Shown here in pieces: positions 17,686-26,512 of a stretch of 64,000 nt of DNA. The stretch comes from VAZQ01 sp963725185 (GTDB lineage: Bacteria; Pseudomonadota; Alphaproteobacteria; Rhizobiales; Xanthobacteraceae). The stretch is from the NCBI GenBank assembly GCA_963725185.1, contig CAVRXO010000002.1, forward strand, positions 434,001-498,000. Reading direction: 5' to 3'. The translations under genes were made by a program, and so were the position numbers. The notes under the pieces were generated by a model that had not been told where the DNA came from, made no database searches, and worked only from the letters and a program-made list of their open reading frames with translations. Every line of letters begins with the position of its first letter. The stretch's first letter is position 1.

Positions 17686-18435
17686 CTACACGTCCCGCCC
17701 GCCGTCGACCTCCAGCACCACACCGGTGACGAACTCGGCTTCGTCGGAGGCGAGGTAGAGGCAGGCGTTGGCCACGTCGCTTGGCCGCGACATGCGGCCG
17801 AGCGGAATGGTGGCGATGAACTTCGCGCGGTTGGCCGGCGTATCCGGCAACCCCATGAAGGATTCGAGCAGCCCGGTCTCGCCGATCACCGGCGCCACGC
17901 AGTTGACGCGAATCTTGTCGGACGCGAGCTCGGCCGCCATCGAGCGCGACAAGACGTGCACGGCGCCCTTCGAGCCGTTGTACCAGGTCAGGCCGGGACG
18001 CGGACGGATGCCGGCCGTCGATCCGGTATTGATGATGCAGCCGCCGCCCTGACGGCGCATCGGCGGCACCACCGCCTGGATCATGTGATAGATCGACTTC
18101 ACGTTGACGGCATAGACCTTGTCGAACTCGGCTTCGCTCACCTCGAGCAGCGGCCGATTGCGGTGGGTCCAGCCGGCATTGTTGACCACGACGTCGAGGC
18201 GGCCGTGGCGCGCGAGCGTGCGCTCGACCGCGGAGGCTACATCCCGGGCGCTGGTCACATCGCCCGCGACTGCAAGCGCGTCCGGCCCGATCGCGGCTGC
18301 GACGGCCTGGGCGCCGTCCGCATTCAGGTCGAGCAGCACCACCTTGGCGCCCTCGCGCGCAAAGGTGCGCGCGATCTCGGCGCCGAAACCGGAGGCCGCT
18401 CCGGTCACCAACGCAATCTTGGCGGAAAGACGCAT
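17686..18435 (-). CDS. SDR family oxidoreductase
   Basis: 249 residues, classical short-chain dehydrogenase. TGAASGFGAEIARTFA is the NAD(P) glycine motif, LLDLNADG ends the second strand (an Asp that favours NAD), VVNNAGWTHRN is the NNAG motif, the catalytic Ser lies in NTGSTAG and Tyr/Lys in YNGSK. The C-terminus VTGVVLEVDGG is the family end. Similar to glucose-1-dehydrogenase and 3-oxoacyl reductase types; substrate unknown. Its 3' end matches the fragment at 15058. Confidence 0.88.
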   Translation of the reverse strand: MRLSAKIALVTGAASGFGAEIARTFAREGAKVVLLDLNADGAQAVAAAIGPDALAVAGDVTSARDVASAVERTLARHGRLDVVVNNAGWTHRNRPLLEVSEAEFDKVYAVNVKSIYHMIQAVVPPMRRQGGGCIINTGSTAGIRPRPGLTWYNGSKGAVHVLSRSMAAELASDKIRVNCVAPVIGETGLLESFMGLPDTPANRAKFIATIPLGRMSRPSDVANACLYLASDEAEFVTGVVLEVDGGRDV

Positions 18436-18484
18436 TCACTCCTCCTCGTCAAACGGTGGTGCTACGGGCAGGCGCGCCGTGCTT

Positions 18485-18591
18485 ACTTGTCCCGGCCTTG
18501 AGCCGGGACCGTTACGAACTCTGAGATTGGTACGGTCCCGGCTCATAGCGCGTCGAAGATGCGCGTAAACGCGCTAATGGCCGGGACAAGT
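18485..18591. repeat. Nested inverted repeat, 'CTTGTCCCGGCC' family
   Basis: Outer arms ACTTGTCCCGGCC (18485-18497) and GGCCGGGACAAGT (18579-18591); inner arms GAGCCGGGACCGT and ACGGTCCCGGCTC. It fills the gap between the SDR gene start and the stop of the next minus-strand gene. Relatives lie at 30327-30398 and 33454-33482. Confidence 0.7.
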
Positions 18592-18609
18592 GTGAAATAC
18601 CGATTCGGT

Positions 18610-19101
18610 TCAGATCATCAGATAGGCGATCCAGCGGGCGCAGCTGACCACCGCGATCCAGCCGGCGAGCGAGATCGCGCCGGCGAGCCGGGCGGCCAGC
18701 GGGAGCTTGGCGGCGCAGTCCGATTTCGAGATGCCCGGATAGACGAACAGGCGGAACGCCAGCATGTTGAGGGCGATCAGGGCCAGCGCCGCGAATTTCA
18801 TGCGGAATGCGAAGTTCATCGAATAGGCGACGGCCTGGGTCGTAAACAGCAGGCTGCCGCTGATCGCCGCCACCACGAACGCGACCCAGGTCAGCGGGAT
18901 CACATCGCGGTAGAGATCGCTGACCGCAGAGCCGCGCGAGACCAGACCGAGCAGACGCAGATCGATGATGGCGATCATGCCGAATACGAAAGTGGTGGCG
19001 GTGACATGGATCATCTCGAGCGCCGGGAAGCCAAAGGGCCCATGCGACATCATCATTGCGACAGGCGTGCCTTCGAGCCAGATCAGGACATCCTTGAGCA
19101 C
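18610..19101 (-). CDS. Small multi-pass membrane protein
   Basis: 163 residues from a GTG at 19101 with GCAGGAGG six bases upstream. About four membrane helices are visible (MIHVTATTFVFGMIAIIDLR, WVAFVVAAISGSLLFTTQ, FAALALIALNMLAFRLFVY, and the C-terminal stretch). The first helix contains His and Asp-Leu-Arg, as in the neighbouring protein (IIHILANGMILSAVVMIDMR), so the two genes are related. They resemble a conserved DUF6644-type family; I am not certain of that name. No catalytic motif is evident. Probably cotranscribed with the next gene upstream. Confidence 0.7.
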   Translation of the reverse strand: MLKDVLIWLEGTPVAMMMSHGPFGFPALEMIHVTATTFVFGMIAIIDLRLLGLVSRGSAVSDLYRDVIPLTWVAFVVAAISGSLLFTTQAVAYSMNFAFRMKFAALALIALNMLAFRLFVYPGISKSDCAAKLPLAARLAGAISLAGWIAVVSCARWIAYLMI

Positions 19102-19162
19102 GCTGGGCCTCCTGCAAGTTCCGGGCGACGCCGCATCGCCTCATGCCTCGCCCGTCATCCCG

Positions 19163-19666
19163 TCATGACATGATCCGCGTCATCATCACGACGAACCAGC
19201 GTCCGCGCCCGGCGAGGGTCACGCCGACCCACAGCACGAGGGTCGCCGTCGCCAGCAGCGTCGTGAGCATGTGTCGATCCGGATTGCCGTCCGCTGCCTG
19301 GCTGCCCGGCCGCAGCGCCCATGCGAGCGCAATCGTCGCCGCCACAGCAAGCCCCATGGTGACCATCTTCACCTGAAAGGCGAGGTCGCTCAGCGCGCGC
19401 CGGGGCGTGTACAGCATAAGCAGGATTCCGCTCGCCGTCAGCAGCGCCAGGGCGCCCCAGATCCACGGCTGGAAGCGGCGCGCCATGGTGACCGAAGCCT
19501 GCGATCGTGAGATTCCCCAGAGGCGCATGTCGATCATGACAACCGCCGACAGGATCATCCCGTTGGCCAAGATGTGGATGATCTGCAGCCAGGGGGCGAG
19601 CCAGTTGAGCCGGCGCAACGCCTGGCCGACCGGGAGGCTTGTCAGCCACGCAGCAAGCTCGGCCAT
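19163..19666 (-). CDS. Small multi-pass membrane protein, partner of the gene at 18610
   Basis: 167 residues from the Met at 19666 (MAELAAWLTSLPVGQALRRL); a longer frame to 19765 adds a proline/glycine-rich stretch with no membrane character. Four hydrophobic segments: IIHILANGMILSAVVMIDMR, WIWGALALLTASGILLMLY, MVTMGLAVAATIALAW, LLATATLVLWVGVTLAG. Shares the histidine and IDxR helix with its downstream neighbour, 61 bases away, and may form a heterodimer with it. The C-terminus runs into a short stretch before the neighbour's start. Function unknown. Confidence 0.65.
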   Translation of the reverse strand: MAELAAWLTSLPVGQALRRLNWLAPWLQIIHILANGMILSAVVMIDMRLWGISRSQASVTMARRFQPWIWGALALLTASGILLMLYTPRRALSDLAFQVKMVTMGLAVAATIALAWALRPGSQAADGNPDRHMLTTLLATATLVLWVGVTLAGRGRWFVVMMTRIMS

Positions 19667-19791
19667 GCCGGTTTTCAAAGCCCCAGTTTCAGCCCCGCTC
19701 CCCGGGGACCGCAGCGGCGGCCCGTGCGGCCGCCCGTTCGAAATTCCGTTCGCGGGCGCCCACAAGGGCGCCGCTCAAGATCGCCGGACGG

Positions 19792-20832
19792 TCAGGCCGG
19801 TACGGCTTCGTGGGTCGCCGCGCGCGCCTTGACCGGCACCGGATCGCGCAGTCCAAGGATGCGGCGGGCATTGCCGTAGAACAGCTTCTCCTGCTGCTCC
19901 TTCGACAACCCGATCTCGTCGAGCAATTTGAGCGCGGTCGCCGGATCCCAGCACGGATAGTCGGTGCCGTACATGACATTGTCGATGCCGAAATACTCGA
20001 TCGCGAATTTCAGGCCCGGCGCATGCGGCGAGACGGTGTCGGTATACATGCGCTTGATGTAGGTGCTCATGGGCTGCGGCAGCTGCGCGGCCTTGGTGTT
20101 CTTGTCCATGCGGCCGGACTGGTAGGGCAGCGCGCCGCCGGTATGCGACATGATGATCTTGAGGTTCGGATGGCGCTCCATGATGCCGGAGAGAATCAAC
20201 CTCGAGGCGGCGACGCTCACCTCGATGACGCGGCCGAGGCTGAGATAGAGCGCGCCGTTGTAGCCCTCCAGCAGCTCCTCGAACACCGCATCGGTCGGAT
20301 GCAGGAACAGCGGCACGCCGAGCTCCTCGACCCGGTCGTAGAACGGCTCGAGACGCTCGTGGTCGATGCGCGGATCGCTGCCGACGCTGCCCGGCAGGTT
20401 GGCGCCCATCAGGCCGAGCTTGTTGATGGCATGGTCCAGCACCTCGATGGCGATCCTGGTGTCCAGCAAGGGCACCGCGGCGCTGGCCCAGAGCCGGCCC
20501 GGATACTTGCGCTGGGCGCCTGCCATCTCCTCGTTCCACATCGTGGCCAGGTCGCGTCCTTCCTCGGGCGCAAGATCGGAGAAGGCGACCGAGAGCGGCC
20601 CGATGGAGCAGACCACGTCCACCTGATGGCCGAGGCCGTCCATGTGCTCCAGCGACTTGTCGAGGTCGTACCACTCGGCCCAGCTGTTGACCGGCGCGCC
20701 GCGGTCGGCGCCGCGCCGGTAGCTGTAGCCGCCCCGCGCGTTGGGCGCCGCACGCGGAAAGTCCTTGCGCTTGCTCAACTGCTCCAGGACCGAGGTCGGC
20801 CACCAATGGAAATGGGAATCGATAATGTGCAT
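19792..20832 (-). CDS. Amidohydrolase family protein (ACMSD-like)
   Basis: 346 residues. The N-terminal metal motif reads IDSHFHWWP, and later metal or active-site segments are FLHPTDAVFEEL near 175, IIMSHTGGALPYQSG near 223 and YFGIDNVMYGTDYPCWD near 282. This is the amidohydrolase-2 family, whose members include 2-amino-3-carboxymuconate semialdehyde decarboxylase and gamma-resorcylate decarboxylase. Many act as non-oxidative decarboxylases of ring-cleavage or aromatic acids. GGGAGC precedes the ATG. Substrate not deducible. Confidence 0.85.
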   Translation of the reverse strand: MHIIDSHFHWWPTSVLEQLSKRKDFPRAAPNARGGYSYRRGADRGAPVNSWAEWYDLDKSLEHMDGLGHQVDVVCSIGPLSVAFSDLAPEEGRDLATMWNEEMAGAQRKYPGRLWASAAVPLLDTRIAIEVLDHAINKLGLMGANLPGSVGSDPRIDHERLEPFYDRVEELGVPLFLHPTDAVFEELLEGYNGALYLSLGRVIEVSVAASRLILSGIMERHPNLKIIMSHTGGALPYQSGRMDKNTKAAQLPQPMSTYIKRMYTDTVSPHAPGLKFAIEYFGIDNVMYGTDYPCWDPATALKLLDEIGLSKEQQEKLFYGNARRILGLRDPVPVKARAATHEAVPA

Positions 20833-21025
20833 GATAGGGCTCCCGCGGACCTGCGCTCTGCCGCCTGATTTGCTGCCACAATTCTAGGGAGGGGTGCTCC
20901 CCCGGTCAATGCAGCAGCCCTCAAGCAACCGCGAGAAAGCCCCGCTTTCGTTCCGAGGGCCGGGGCGGATTGCTGCGCCGCGGCCGGCGTTGTAGCTCAT
21001 GACGGCCCACCAAAGGGAGAATCCC

Positions 21026-21286
21026 ATGAATCGCCTCGTCTCGTTCGTCGGCTCGCTGGCCGTCTCGTTGGTTGTCATGACGTTCGGCCTCGGATTGTCG
21101 GCCAACGCGGCTGGCCGCCATGGCGCGATCATCCTGGCGCAGGGCGCGCCGCCACAAGTCTGCACCGAGGTCTATCAGCCGGTCTGCGGGACCAATCCAA
21201 ACGGGATGCGGGTCACCTATTCGAACGCCTGCTTTGCCCGCGCCGCCCAGGCCACCAACGTCACCCCGGGCGAATGCGCGAAGTAA
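21026..21286 (+). CDS. Exported Kazal-domain protein
   Basis: 86 residues from ATG 21026 with AAGGGAG upstream. A signal peptide covers about the first 30 residues; the rest is one short Kazal-like module: VCTEVYQPVCGTNPNGMRVT, then YSNACFARAA and a final GEC. Only four cysteines are present, as in many bacterial Kazal-type proteins, against six in animal inhibitors. Kazal domains inhibit serine proteases. It is convergent with the anti-sigma gene, whose stop lies 20 bases away. Confidence 0.75.
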   Translation: MNRLVSFVGSLAVSLVVMTFGLGLSANAAGRHGAIILAQGAPPQVCTEVYQPVCGTNPNGMRVTYSNACFARAAQATNVTPGECAK

Positions 21287-21305
21287 TACCACCCGCCGAA
21301 CCGGC

Positions 21306-22342
21306 CTAACGCGCTGGCTGGACCGAGCTTGGATGCATGGCGGGCGATGCGGGGCGTGCGTCGCCCGCATAAGGAGCGGGTGCAGCCGCCGCGGCCGGGT
21401 CGCGGTCGAGGGTGCCGATCTTGGCGGCCGGGCGGGCGGCGCGGACCGGGCCCCGGTCGGCTCGCGGGTTGCGGCCGCCCTCGCTCGCGCCGACGCTGAC
21501 GGCGCAATCCGGGTCAGGGCCGAGCACGGAAGCGGTTTTCGATTGCGGGATCGGCGCGGGCTTGGCGGCATTCGTTTCGAATTTTGATCGCGCGCCTCCT
21601 CGGGAGGTCGCGGAGCTTCCCGGCGCGCACGGATCCGCGAGAGCCTGGGCAACTGGGGTGGGCGGCTGCGGCCGCTCCTGTCGGTCCGGGTGCCGGGGCT
21701 GCCGCCGGGGTCGAAGGCGGTGCCGGCGCGAACCCCAGATCCGATTTGCCGATTGGCGCCTGTTCGTTGGGGGCCGTCGCCGCCGGCACGATCGGCGTGG
21801 TCGGTGGCCAGGTCCGCTGGTCCGCGCAGCGACCAGGATAAGCCGCCGGCAAGCAGGATGGCGCAAGCAGCCGCCACCTGCCCTCGCCGCCTGCCGAGCG
21901 GGCTGCCCAAAAGGCGGGACCAGAGGCGGTACCAAACCCCCGGCCGCGGGCGCGGCGGCGCGTCGCCGACGGACGCCAGCACCTCCTCCACCAGATCGGC
22001 AGGCGCTGCCAGCGGTGCATGCTCGATGCTCTCGACAAAGGCGAGCGCCGATTGCGCTTCGAGGCGCGCCGCGCCGGAGATCGCGGCGGTTTCCTGGAAT
22101 CCATGGCATTGCGCGGAGGTGGCGGTCGCGGACAGGATCGATGCGAGCGCAGCGGTGACCTCGCCGGGTCTCGTGGCCTGACCCGATTGAGCCTGGTCCG
22201 GCCCACGCCCTGCTTCGGCGTCTGGCAGTGTCTGCACGAGGCGGCTTGCCTCGATGGCGCAACGCTGCTCCTCCTGATCGCGGCCGAAAGGACGCTCGCA
22301 CAGGGACCCAAGCAAGGCTGCTATCTCATTCCTGTCCAACAT
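21306..22342 (-). CDS. Probable membrane-bound anti-sigma factor (two frame breaks)
   Basis: Starts at ATG 22342 with ATAGGGAG upstream, 18 bases after the sigma gene ends. The cytoplasmic N-terminus (MLDRNEIAALLGSLCERPFG) runs to about residue 155, one membrane helix follows (VAAACAILLAGGLSWSL), then a long Pro/Ala-rich periplasmic tail. The tail needs two frame repairs: AC(C/G) at 21802-21803 and GG(A/G) at 21675-21676. The rebuilt frame ends at 21306. The topology and position next to a sigma gene suggest an anti-sigma factor; sequence similarity to known ones is weak. A zinc HxxxCxxC motif was not found. Confidence 0.55.
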
Positions 22343-22360
22343 CAATCTCCCTATCTTCGG

Positions 22361-23463
22361 TCAGACGGACAGCCTCCACTTTTTCACCACGTCCGTATCG
22401 CCAAGCTGGCTGCGCAATCGTCTCTTGAGCCTCTGGGCGAGCTTGTGAACGTCCTCGACCGGCAGGCAGAGCAAGCGCGCGATCTCGCGCGCGGGCGCGC
22501 CCGACAGCGCCAGTTGCAGATACAATCGTTCCCCGGCCGCCAGCCCGGGGAGCACTTGCTGCAACGCATCGAGCGCCTGCTGCATCAGTTCGGCGGCCTC
22601 GTCCTCGACCAGCTTGTCCTCCGGCGTCGGCACGCGCAAATGCTCCGACCCTTCCGCCAGCGCGCAATCCTCGGCCGCCGAAAGCTCCATCATCCGTTCA
22701 TCGCCGCGAGGCTCCGCGCAGTAGCCAGCCGGCAGCACCTGACGCGACCCGGCTGATGGCCGCGGCGACGGCCGTCAGGCTCAGCGGCCCGTCCTCGGCG
22801 CGCGACAGATGCGGGAGCAGGATCGCCGGCTCGGCATCGAGGCGGTCCCAGTAGAGCGAGCCGGTAGACCGACTGATCGAGCGCCGGCAAGCGCTCGATC
22901 GCGGCCGGCAGCCGGCGGCGCGGAATGATGGTACGGACGAAATCGACGACCAGGTTCTCGATGATGTGCAGCACGAAGCCGGAGGGGCTGCCGCGTCCCG
23001 AATAGGCGCGCAGCCGCTGAAGATCGTTGCTCAGCAGCGCCTCGCAGACCGCCTGGTAGGCGTCCTCGCGGTTCTGCCGGTTGCCGGTGCCGGGCAACGC
23101 CCGCTCGATCATGCGGCGCATGTCCTGCCCGAAGAACGCTTCGAATGCCGGCCAGCCGCGCGCCGCATCGAGCACGAGCAGATTGAGCGCACGCTCCAGC
23201 AGGAGGTCGCGAACCACCAGCGCGACATAGACCCGGACGCGCGCGCGTCCATCATAGTCCTTGAGCCGTGAAAATCCGTTTGCGGCAAGCGCCGTCATGA
23301 CCTCGCGGAAGGCCGCTTGCGCGTCCGCCGCGCCGCTCGTCACGCGGCTGCACGCGGTCCAGACCAGATCGGCAAGAGAGCGCGCCAAGTCTTCGGCCGC
23401 CCCGGCAACTCCCCGCAAGGCGGCAGCCAACAGCGCTTTGTCCGGATCGAAAGGCGCGTTCAC
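22361..23463 (-). CDS. ECF-like RNA polymerase sigma factor (two frame breaks)
   Basis: GTG start at 23463. The first 190 residues read cleanly and contain an RAYSGRGSPSGFVLHIIENL region-2-like helix and an RRRLPAAIERLPALD segment. Repair at 22857-22858 (CTC/CTG) gives VYRLLYWDRLDAEPAIL, and at 22745-22746 (GTC/GTG) gives AAISRVRQVLPAGYCAEPRG. It then reaches a region-4 helix-turn-helix, SGAPAREIARLLCLPVEDV then HKLAQRLKRRLR. The rebuilt length is about 366 residues, longer than a minimal ECF factor. Without repair it would be two overlapping genes. The anti-sigma gene follows; the ARPP-1-like gene is divergent and a likely target. Confidence 0.6.
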
Positions 23464-23679
23464 GGAAAACCTGTCAGGGCCCGACCGCGGCAGTAACGAG
23501 CAATTTGTTGGAGATTACAAGGATTCTATTTTTCGAGCCGCCGCCGCCGGAAATTTCGACCTGTCCGTCTAACCCGATTGCGGCCGGCCGGCGTGCGCAT
23601 CCGGCCGGACGACGGCAACCTGTTACCTCATGCGCCACCCAACCCATTCACGCGCAACGCGCGCAATCAGGAGTCTCTG

Positions 23680-24726
23680 ATGACGACATGGAATCTGCTC
23701 GCCGCGGTCTCGCTCTGCCTGGCTCAGTTCGCCGGCGGCAATGCGAATGCCGAACCGGGCGACGACTATCGCCTGTCCGGTCCGGTGGTCCACGGCAATT
23801 TGGCGATCTATTTCGTGCACGGCGAATCACGCGGCGGCCCGGTCCCGCTGACCTTGGCCGAGGCGCTTGCCAAGAAGACCATCGAGGTGCGCGAGATCGG
23901 CCAAGTCAACGAGGTGCAGGTCGAGAACACCGGCAGCGAAGAGATCTTCATCCAAGCCGGCGATATCGTGAAGGGTGGTCAGCAGGATCGCGTGCTCAGC
24001 GTCAGCCTGCTGCTGAAAGCCCGTTCCGGGCCGCTTGCGATCGCGTCGTTCTGCGTCGAGCAGGGCCGCTGGTCGGCGCGCGGCAGCGAGGATGTGAGAA
24101 AGTTTTCCAGCGCGAATGCATCGCTCCCCTCGCGCGCGGCCAAGGTCGAGATGGCGGGAACGGCATTGCCGCAGATCGACGGCGCCGATGCGCAGACGGT
24201 GGGCGCGCGTCAGCGCGAGATCTGGAAGCGCGTCAGCGAGATCCAGGGCAAGCTTGCGAGCAATCTCGGCGCCCCGGTCGCCGCGCCGCCCTCCCGCACC
24301 AGCCTGCAGCTGGCGCTGGAGAACGGCGGCCTTGAGCGCGCCCAGGAGGACTATCTCAAGGCGCTGCAGCCGCTCGGCGAAAAGGACGACGACATCGTGG
24401 GTTATGTTTTCGCGGTCAACGGCAAGCTCAACAGCGCCGATATCTATCCCTCGAACGGCTTGTTCCGGAAGATGTGGCCCAAGCTGTTGCGCGCCAGCGC
24501 GACCGAGGCGCTGAGCGAACGCGACGGCGCGGCCGAGCCGGCACCGCCAGCCACGGAAGCGAGCAGCTTCCTCGCCAGCCCGCGTGTTGCACCCGGCGTC
24601 GAGAAGAATGTCGGCTCTGCGGCCAATATCGAGATGCGCGAGAGCGCCAAGACCTTGTTCATGGAAGCAAAACCTGCCGCCGCGCCGGCGAGCGCCTGGG
24701 TCCACCGGAGCTATCTGGCCAGGTGA
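23680..24726 (+). CDS. Secreted ARPP-1-like domain protein
   Basis: 348 residues from ATG 23680 with CAGGAG eight bases upstream. A signal peptide (MTTWNLLAAVSLCLAQFAGG) is followed by a domain with the hallmark block ENTGSEEIFIQAGDIVKGGQ then QDRVLSVSLLL (about 87-118) and SFCVEQGRWSAR. I associate this block with the ARPP-1 domain family, which has no settled biochemical role. The central part is helical; the last 70 residues are Ala/Pro rich. It is divergent from the sigma/anti-sigma pair, so regulation by that sigma factor is plausible but not shown. Confidence 0.65.
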   Translation: MTTWNLLAAVSLCLAQFAGGNANAEPGDDYRLSGPVVHGNLAIYFVHGESRGGPVPLTLAEALAKKTIEVREIGQVNEVQVENTGSEEIFIQAGDIVKGGQQDRVLSVSLLLKARSGPLAIASFCVEQGRWSARGSEDVRKFSSANASLPSRAAKVEMAGTALPQIDGADAQTVGARQREIWKRVSEIQGKLASNLGAPVAAPPSRTSLQLALENGGLERAQEDYLKALQPLGEKDDDIVGYVFAVNGKLNSADIYPSNGLFRKMWPKLLRASATEALSERDGAAEPAPPATEASSFLASPRVAPGVEKNVGSAANIEMRESAKTLFMEAKPAAAPASAWVHRSYLAR

Positions 24727-25302
24727 CGGCCCCAAGCGCGGTCGCGGCGTTTGAAATTTTGTTTGGCACGCGTGCCTAACCCCTCCCCCTGAAAGAACTC
24801 GCGAAAGGGGGAGGGTGCGCGATGGTAAAAATAACTTTTATGTATCATAAATATAACTTTCTAATTACGTTATGATTTTTTTATGATAATGTAAGGTTCC
24901 GGTCGCAGGCACCGGTAACGGCCTCAAATGGTGGGTGCTCGTGTTCAGCAGCAAGCATGCGGCCAATGGAGCGGCGCGCGTTCAAGGGGTCACGCTCGCC
25001 GGGGAGGCTGAAGCCAAGGCTGTCGAGGCTCGCGCCCCGACCTCGTTAGGCAATCTTCGCCCCCAAGCCAGAGCCGACAATTCTGCCGAAGATGCTGGCC
25101 TCACTGCCCGCACGGACGGGGCGAATGGGCAAGGGGCCGCTGGCCCGCAGAGCTACGCGCGATGGGCCCAATTTACGCTCTGCGCAGCGGGCGAAGAATT
25201 CGGGCCCTGTTTTGAGGACAAGGCCAGCCCTGCAAAATACACCTGGACCCCAGGACAGCGCGGGTAGTCGTCGGCCAAACGGCGCTAGCGGCAACGACCA
25301 GG
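24727..25302. other. Intergenic region with a hairpin and an AT-rich island, no supported gene
   Basis: A C-rich/G-rich inverted repeat lies at 24781-24815 (CCCTCCCCCT / AGGGGGAGGG). It is followed by a strikingly AT-rich tract at about 24828-24896 that stands out in a GC-rich region and could be a promoter or a scar of transferred DNA. An open frame at 24935-25267 (110 codons) has no signal, motif or convincing ribosome site, and I do not call it. Confidence 0.5.
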
Positions 25303-26397
25303 CTATGGGCTGGTCGCCGCCTTGTAGGGCCCAAGCTGCGCGACCGCGGCCTGCACGAACGAGCCGTCCACCACGCCATCGGCGCTCACGTCCTTGCTCT
25401 CGATCAAGCCGAGCTCGCGGAAGAATGCGAGGTCGCGCTTGAGTCCGGCCATGTTCACCTCCCCGTTGGGATTGACCGCGCTCGGGATGATGCGCCTGAA
25501 CATGGCTTCGTCCTTGGTCGAGGTATATTTGGTGAGGATCGGGATGATCTGGCCCGCGGCGGGCCCCGCCAGCCGGCCGTCCTTCAGCGCGTCGTTGTAC
25601 AGCCGGATGCCGCGGATATAGGCGCGCATGAAACGCTCGGCCACATCGCGCCGGTCCTTTATGAAGCGCTCGGAATAGAACACGACCGCCGTCTGCTGGT
25701 CCGGATAGGTGACGTCATTGCCGACGATGCGCACCGCGGCGCCCTGCTCGATCTCGAGCGTCATGGTCGGCTCGTTGCTGATGGCGGCGTCGATGCCTTT
25801 GTTGAGAAAGGCCGGCAGGTGCTCGGGGAAGCCGAGATAGACCACCTCGACGTCGCTGTATTTGAGCCCGCCCATCTTGAGCGTCTCGTTGAGCGCGGAA
25901 GCCGTGCCGGTGCCGGGCGCCCCGATCGCGACCTTCATGCCCTTGAGATCCTTGAGCGCCTTGTAGCGCCCCGAATCGACAAGGTCCTTGCGCACCATCA
26001 GGGAGGAATATCCGTAACCGGGCTTCATGGAGGCCTGATCGGCGACGATCTTGGTGCCGATGCCGCGCGCGATGGAGTTGTAGAAGCCGGCCGACACCGT
26101 GCCGCCGCCGACATCGAGATCGCCTGAGCCGAGCGGCGCCATCATCTGGGCCGCGGAATTGAACGGCGTCATGGTCACCGCGATGCCTTCGTCCTTGAAA
26201 TAGCCCATGGCGTCGGCCACGTAGTAGCCGACATCGCTCATGGTGCGGGCAATCCCGATGCGCACCTGGGCGACCTCGGCGGCCGCGGCGGCGTGCGGCC
26301 GGCCGGTAAGCCCGATTGACAAGAAACACGCGGCAACGATCAGCGATCTTTGCGCGCGGCGCATCGGGCGGTTGAAATCAAGCACTGCGTCCCTCAT
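25303..26397 (-). CDS. ABC transporter substrate-binding protein (NMT1/SsuA type)
   Basis: 364 residues; a Met at 26364 (MRRAQRSLIVAACFLSIGL) is also a possible start just before the signal peptide. The mature domain has the nitrate/sulfonate/thiamine-precursor pattern: IARTMSDVGYYVADAMGYFK near 53, GSGDLDVGGGTVSAGFYN near 92 and AIGAPGTGTASALNETLK near 155. Such proteins carry taurine, alkanesulfonates, aromatic acids or pyrimidine precursors to an ABC importer; no permease or ATPase is nearby. Its divergent partner is a VOC protein at 26513. Confidence 0.8.
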   Translation of the reverse strand: MRDAVLDFNRPMRRAQRSLIVAACFLSIGLTGRPHAAAAAEVAQVRIGIARTMSDVGYYVADAMGYFKDEGIAVTMTPFNSAAQMMAPLGSGDLDVGGGTVSAGFYNSIARGIGTKIVADQASMKPGYGYSSLMVRKDLVDSGRYKALKDLKGMKVAIGAPGTGTASALNETLKMGGLKYSDVEVVYLGFPEHLPAFLNKGIDAAISNEPTMTLEIEQGAAVRIVGNDVTYPDQQTAVVFYSERFIKDRRDVAERFMRAYIRGIRLYNDALKDGRLAGPAAGQIIPILTKYTSTKDEAMFRRIIPSAVNPNGEVNMAGLKRDLAFFRELGLIESKDVSADGVVDGSFVQAAVAQLGPYKAATSP

Positions 26398-26512
26398 TTA
26401 GATTGTCATTCCCGTTGTCATTCCCACAATGTCGCAGGCCGCCTGCTCGCGACGACGCGGCAACGAAATTGTTGTAACATCCACACGATCGATTGTCATT
26501 CGGGACAGCGCC

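Noticed and set aside
24935..25267. 110-codon frame after the AT-rich island
   Set aside because: GTG start without ribosome site, no motif, no signal peptide, and composition typical of non-coding GC-rich DNA.
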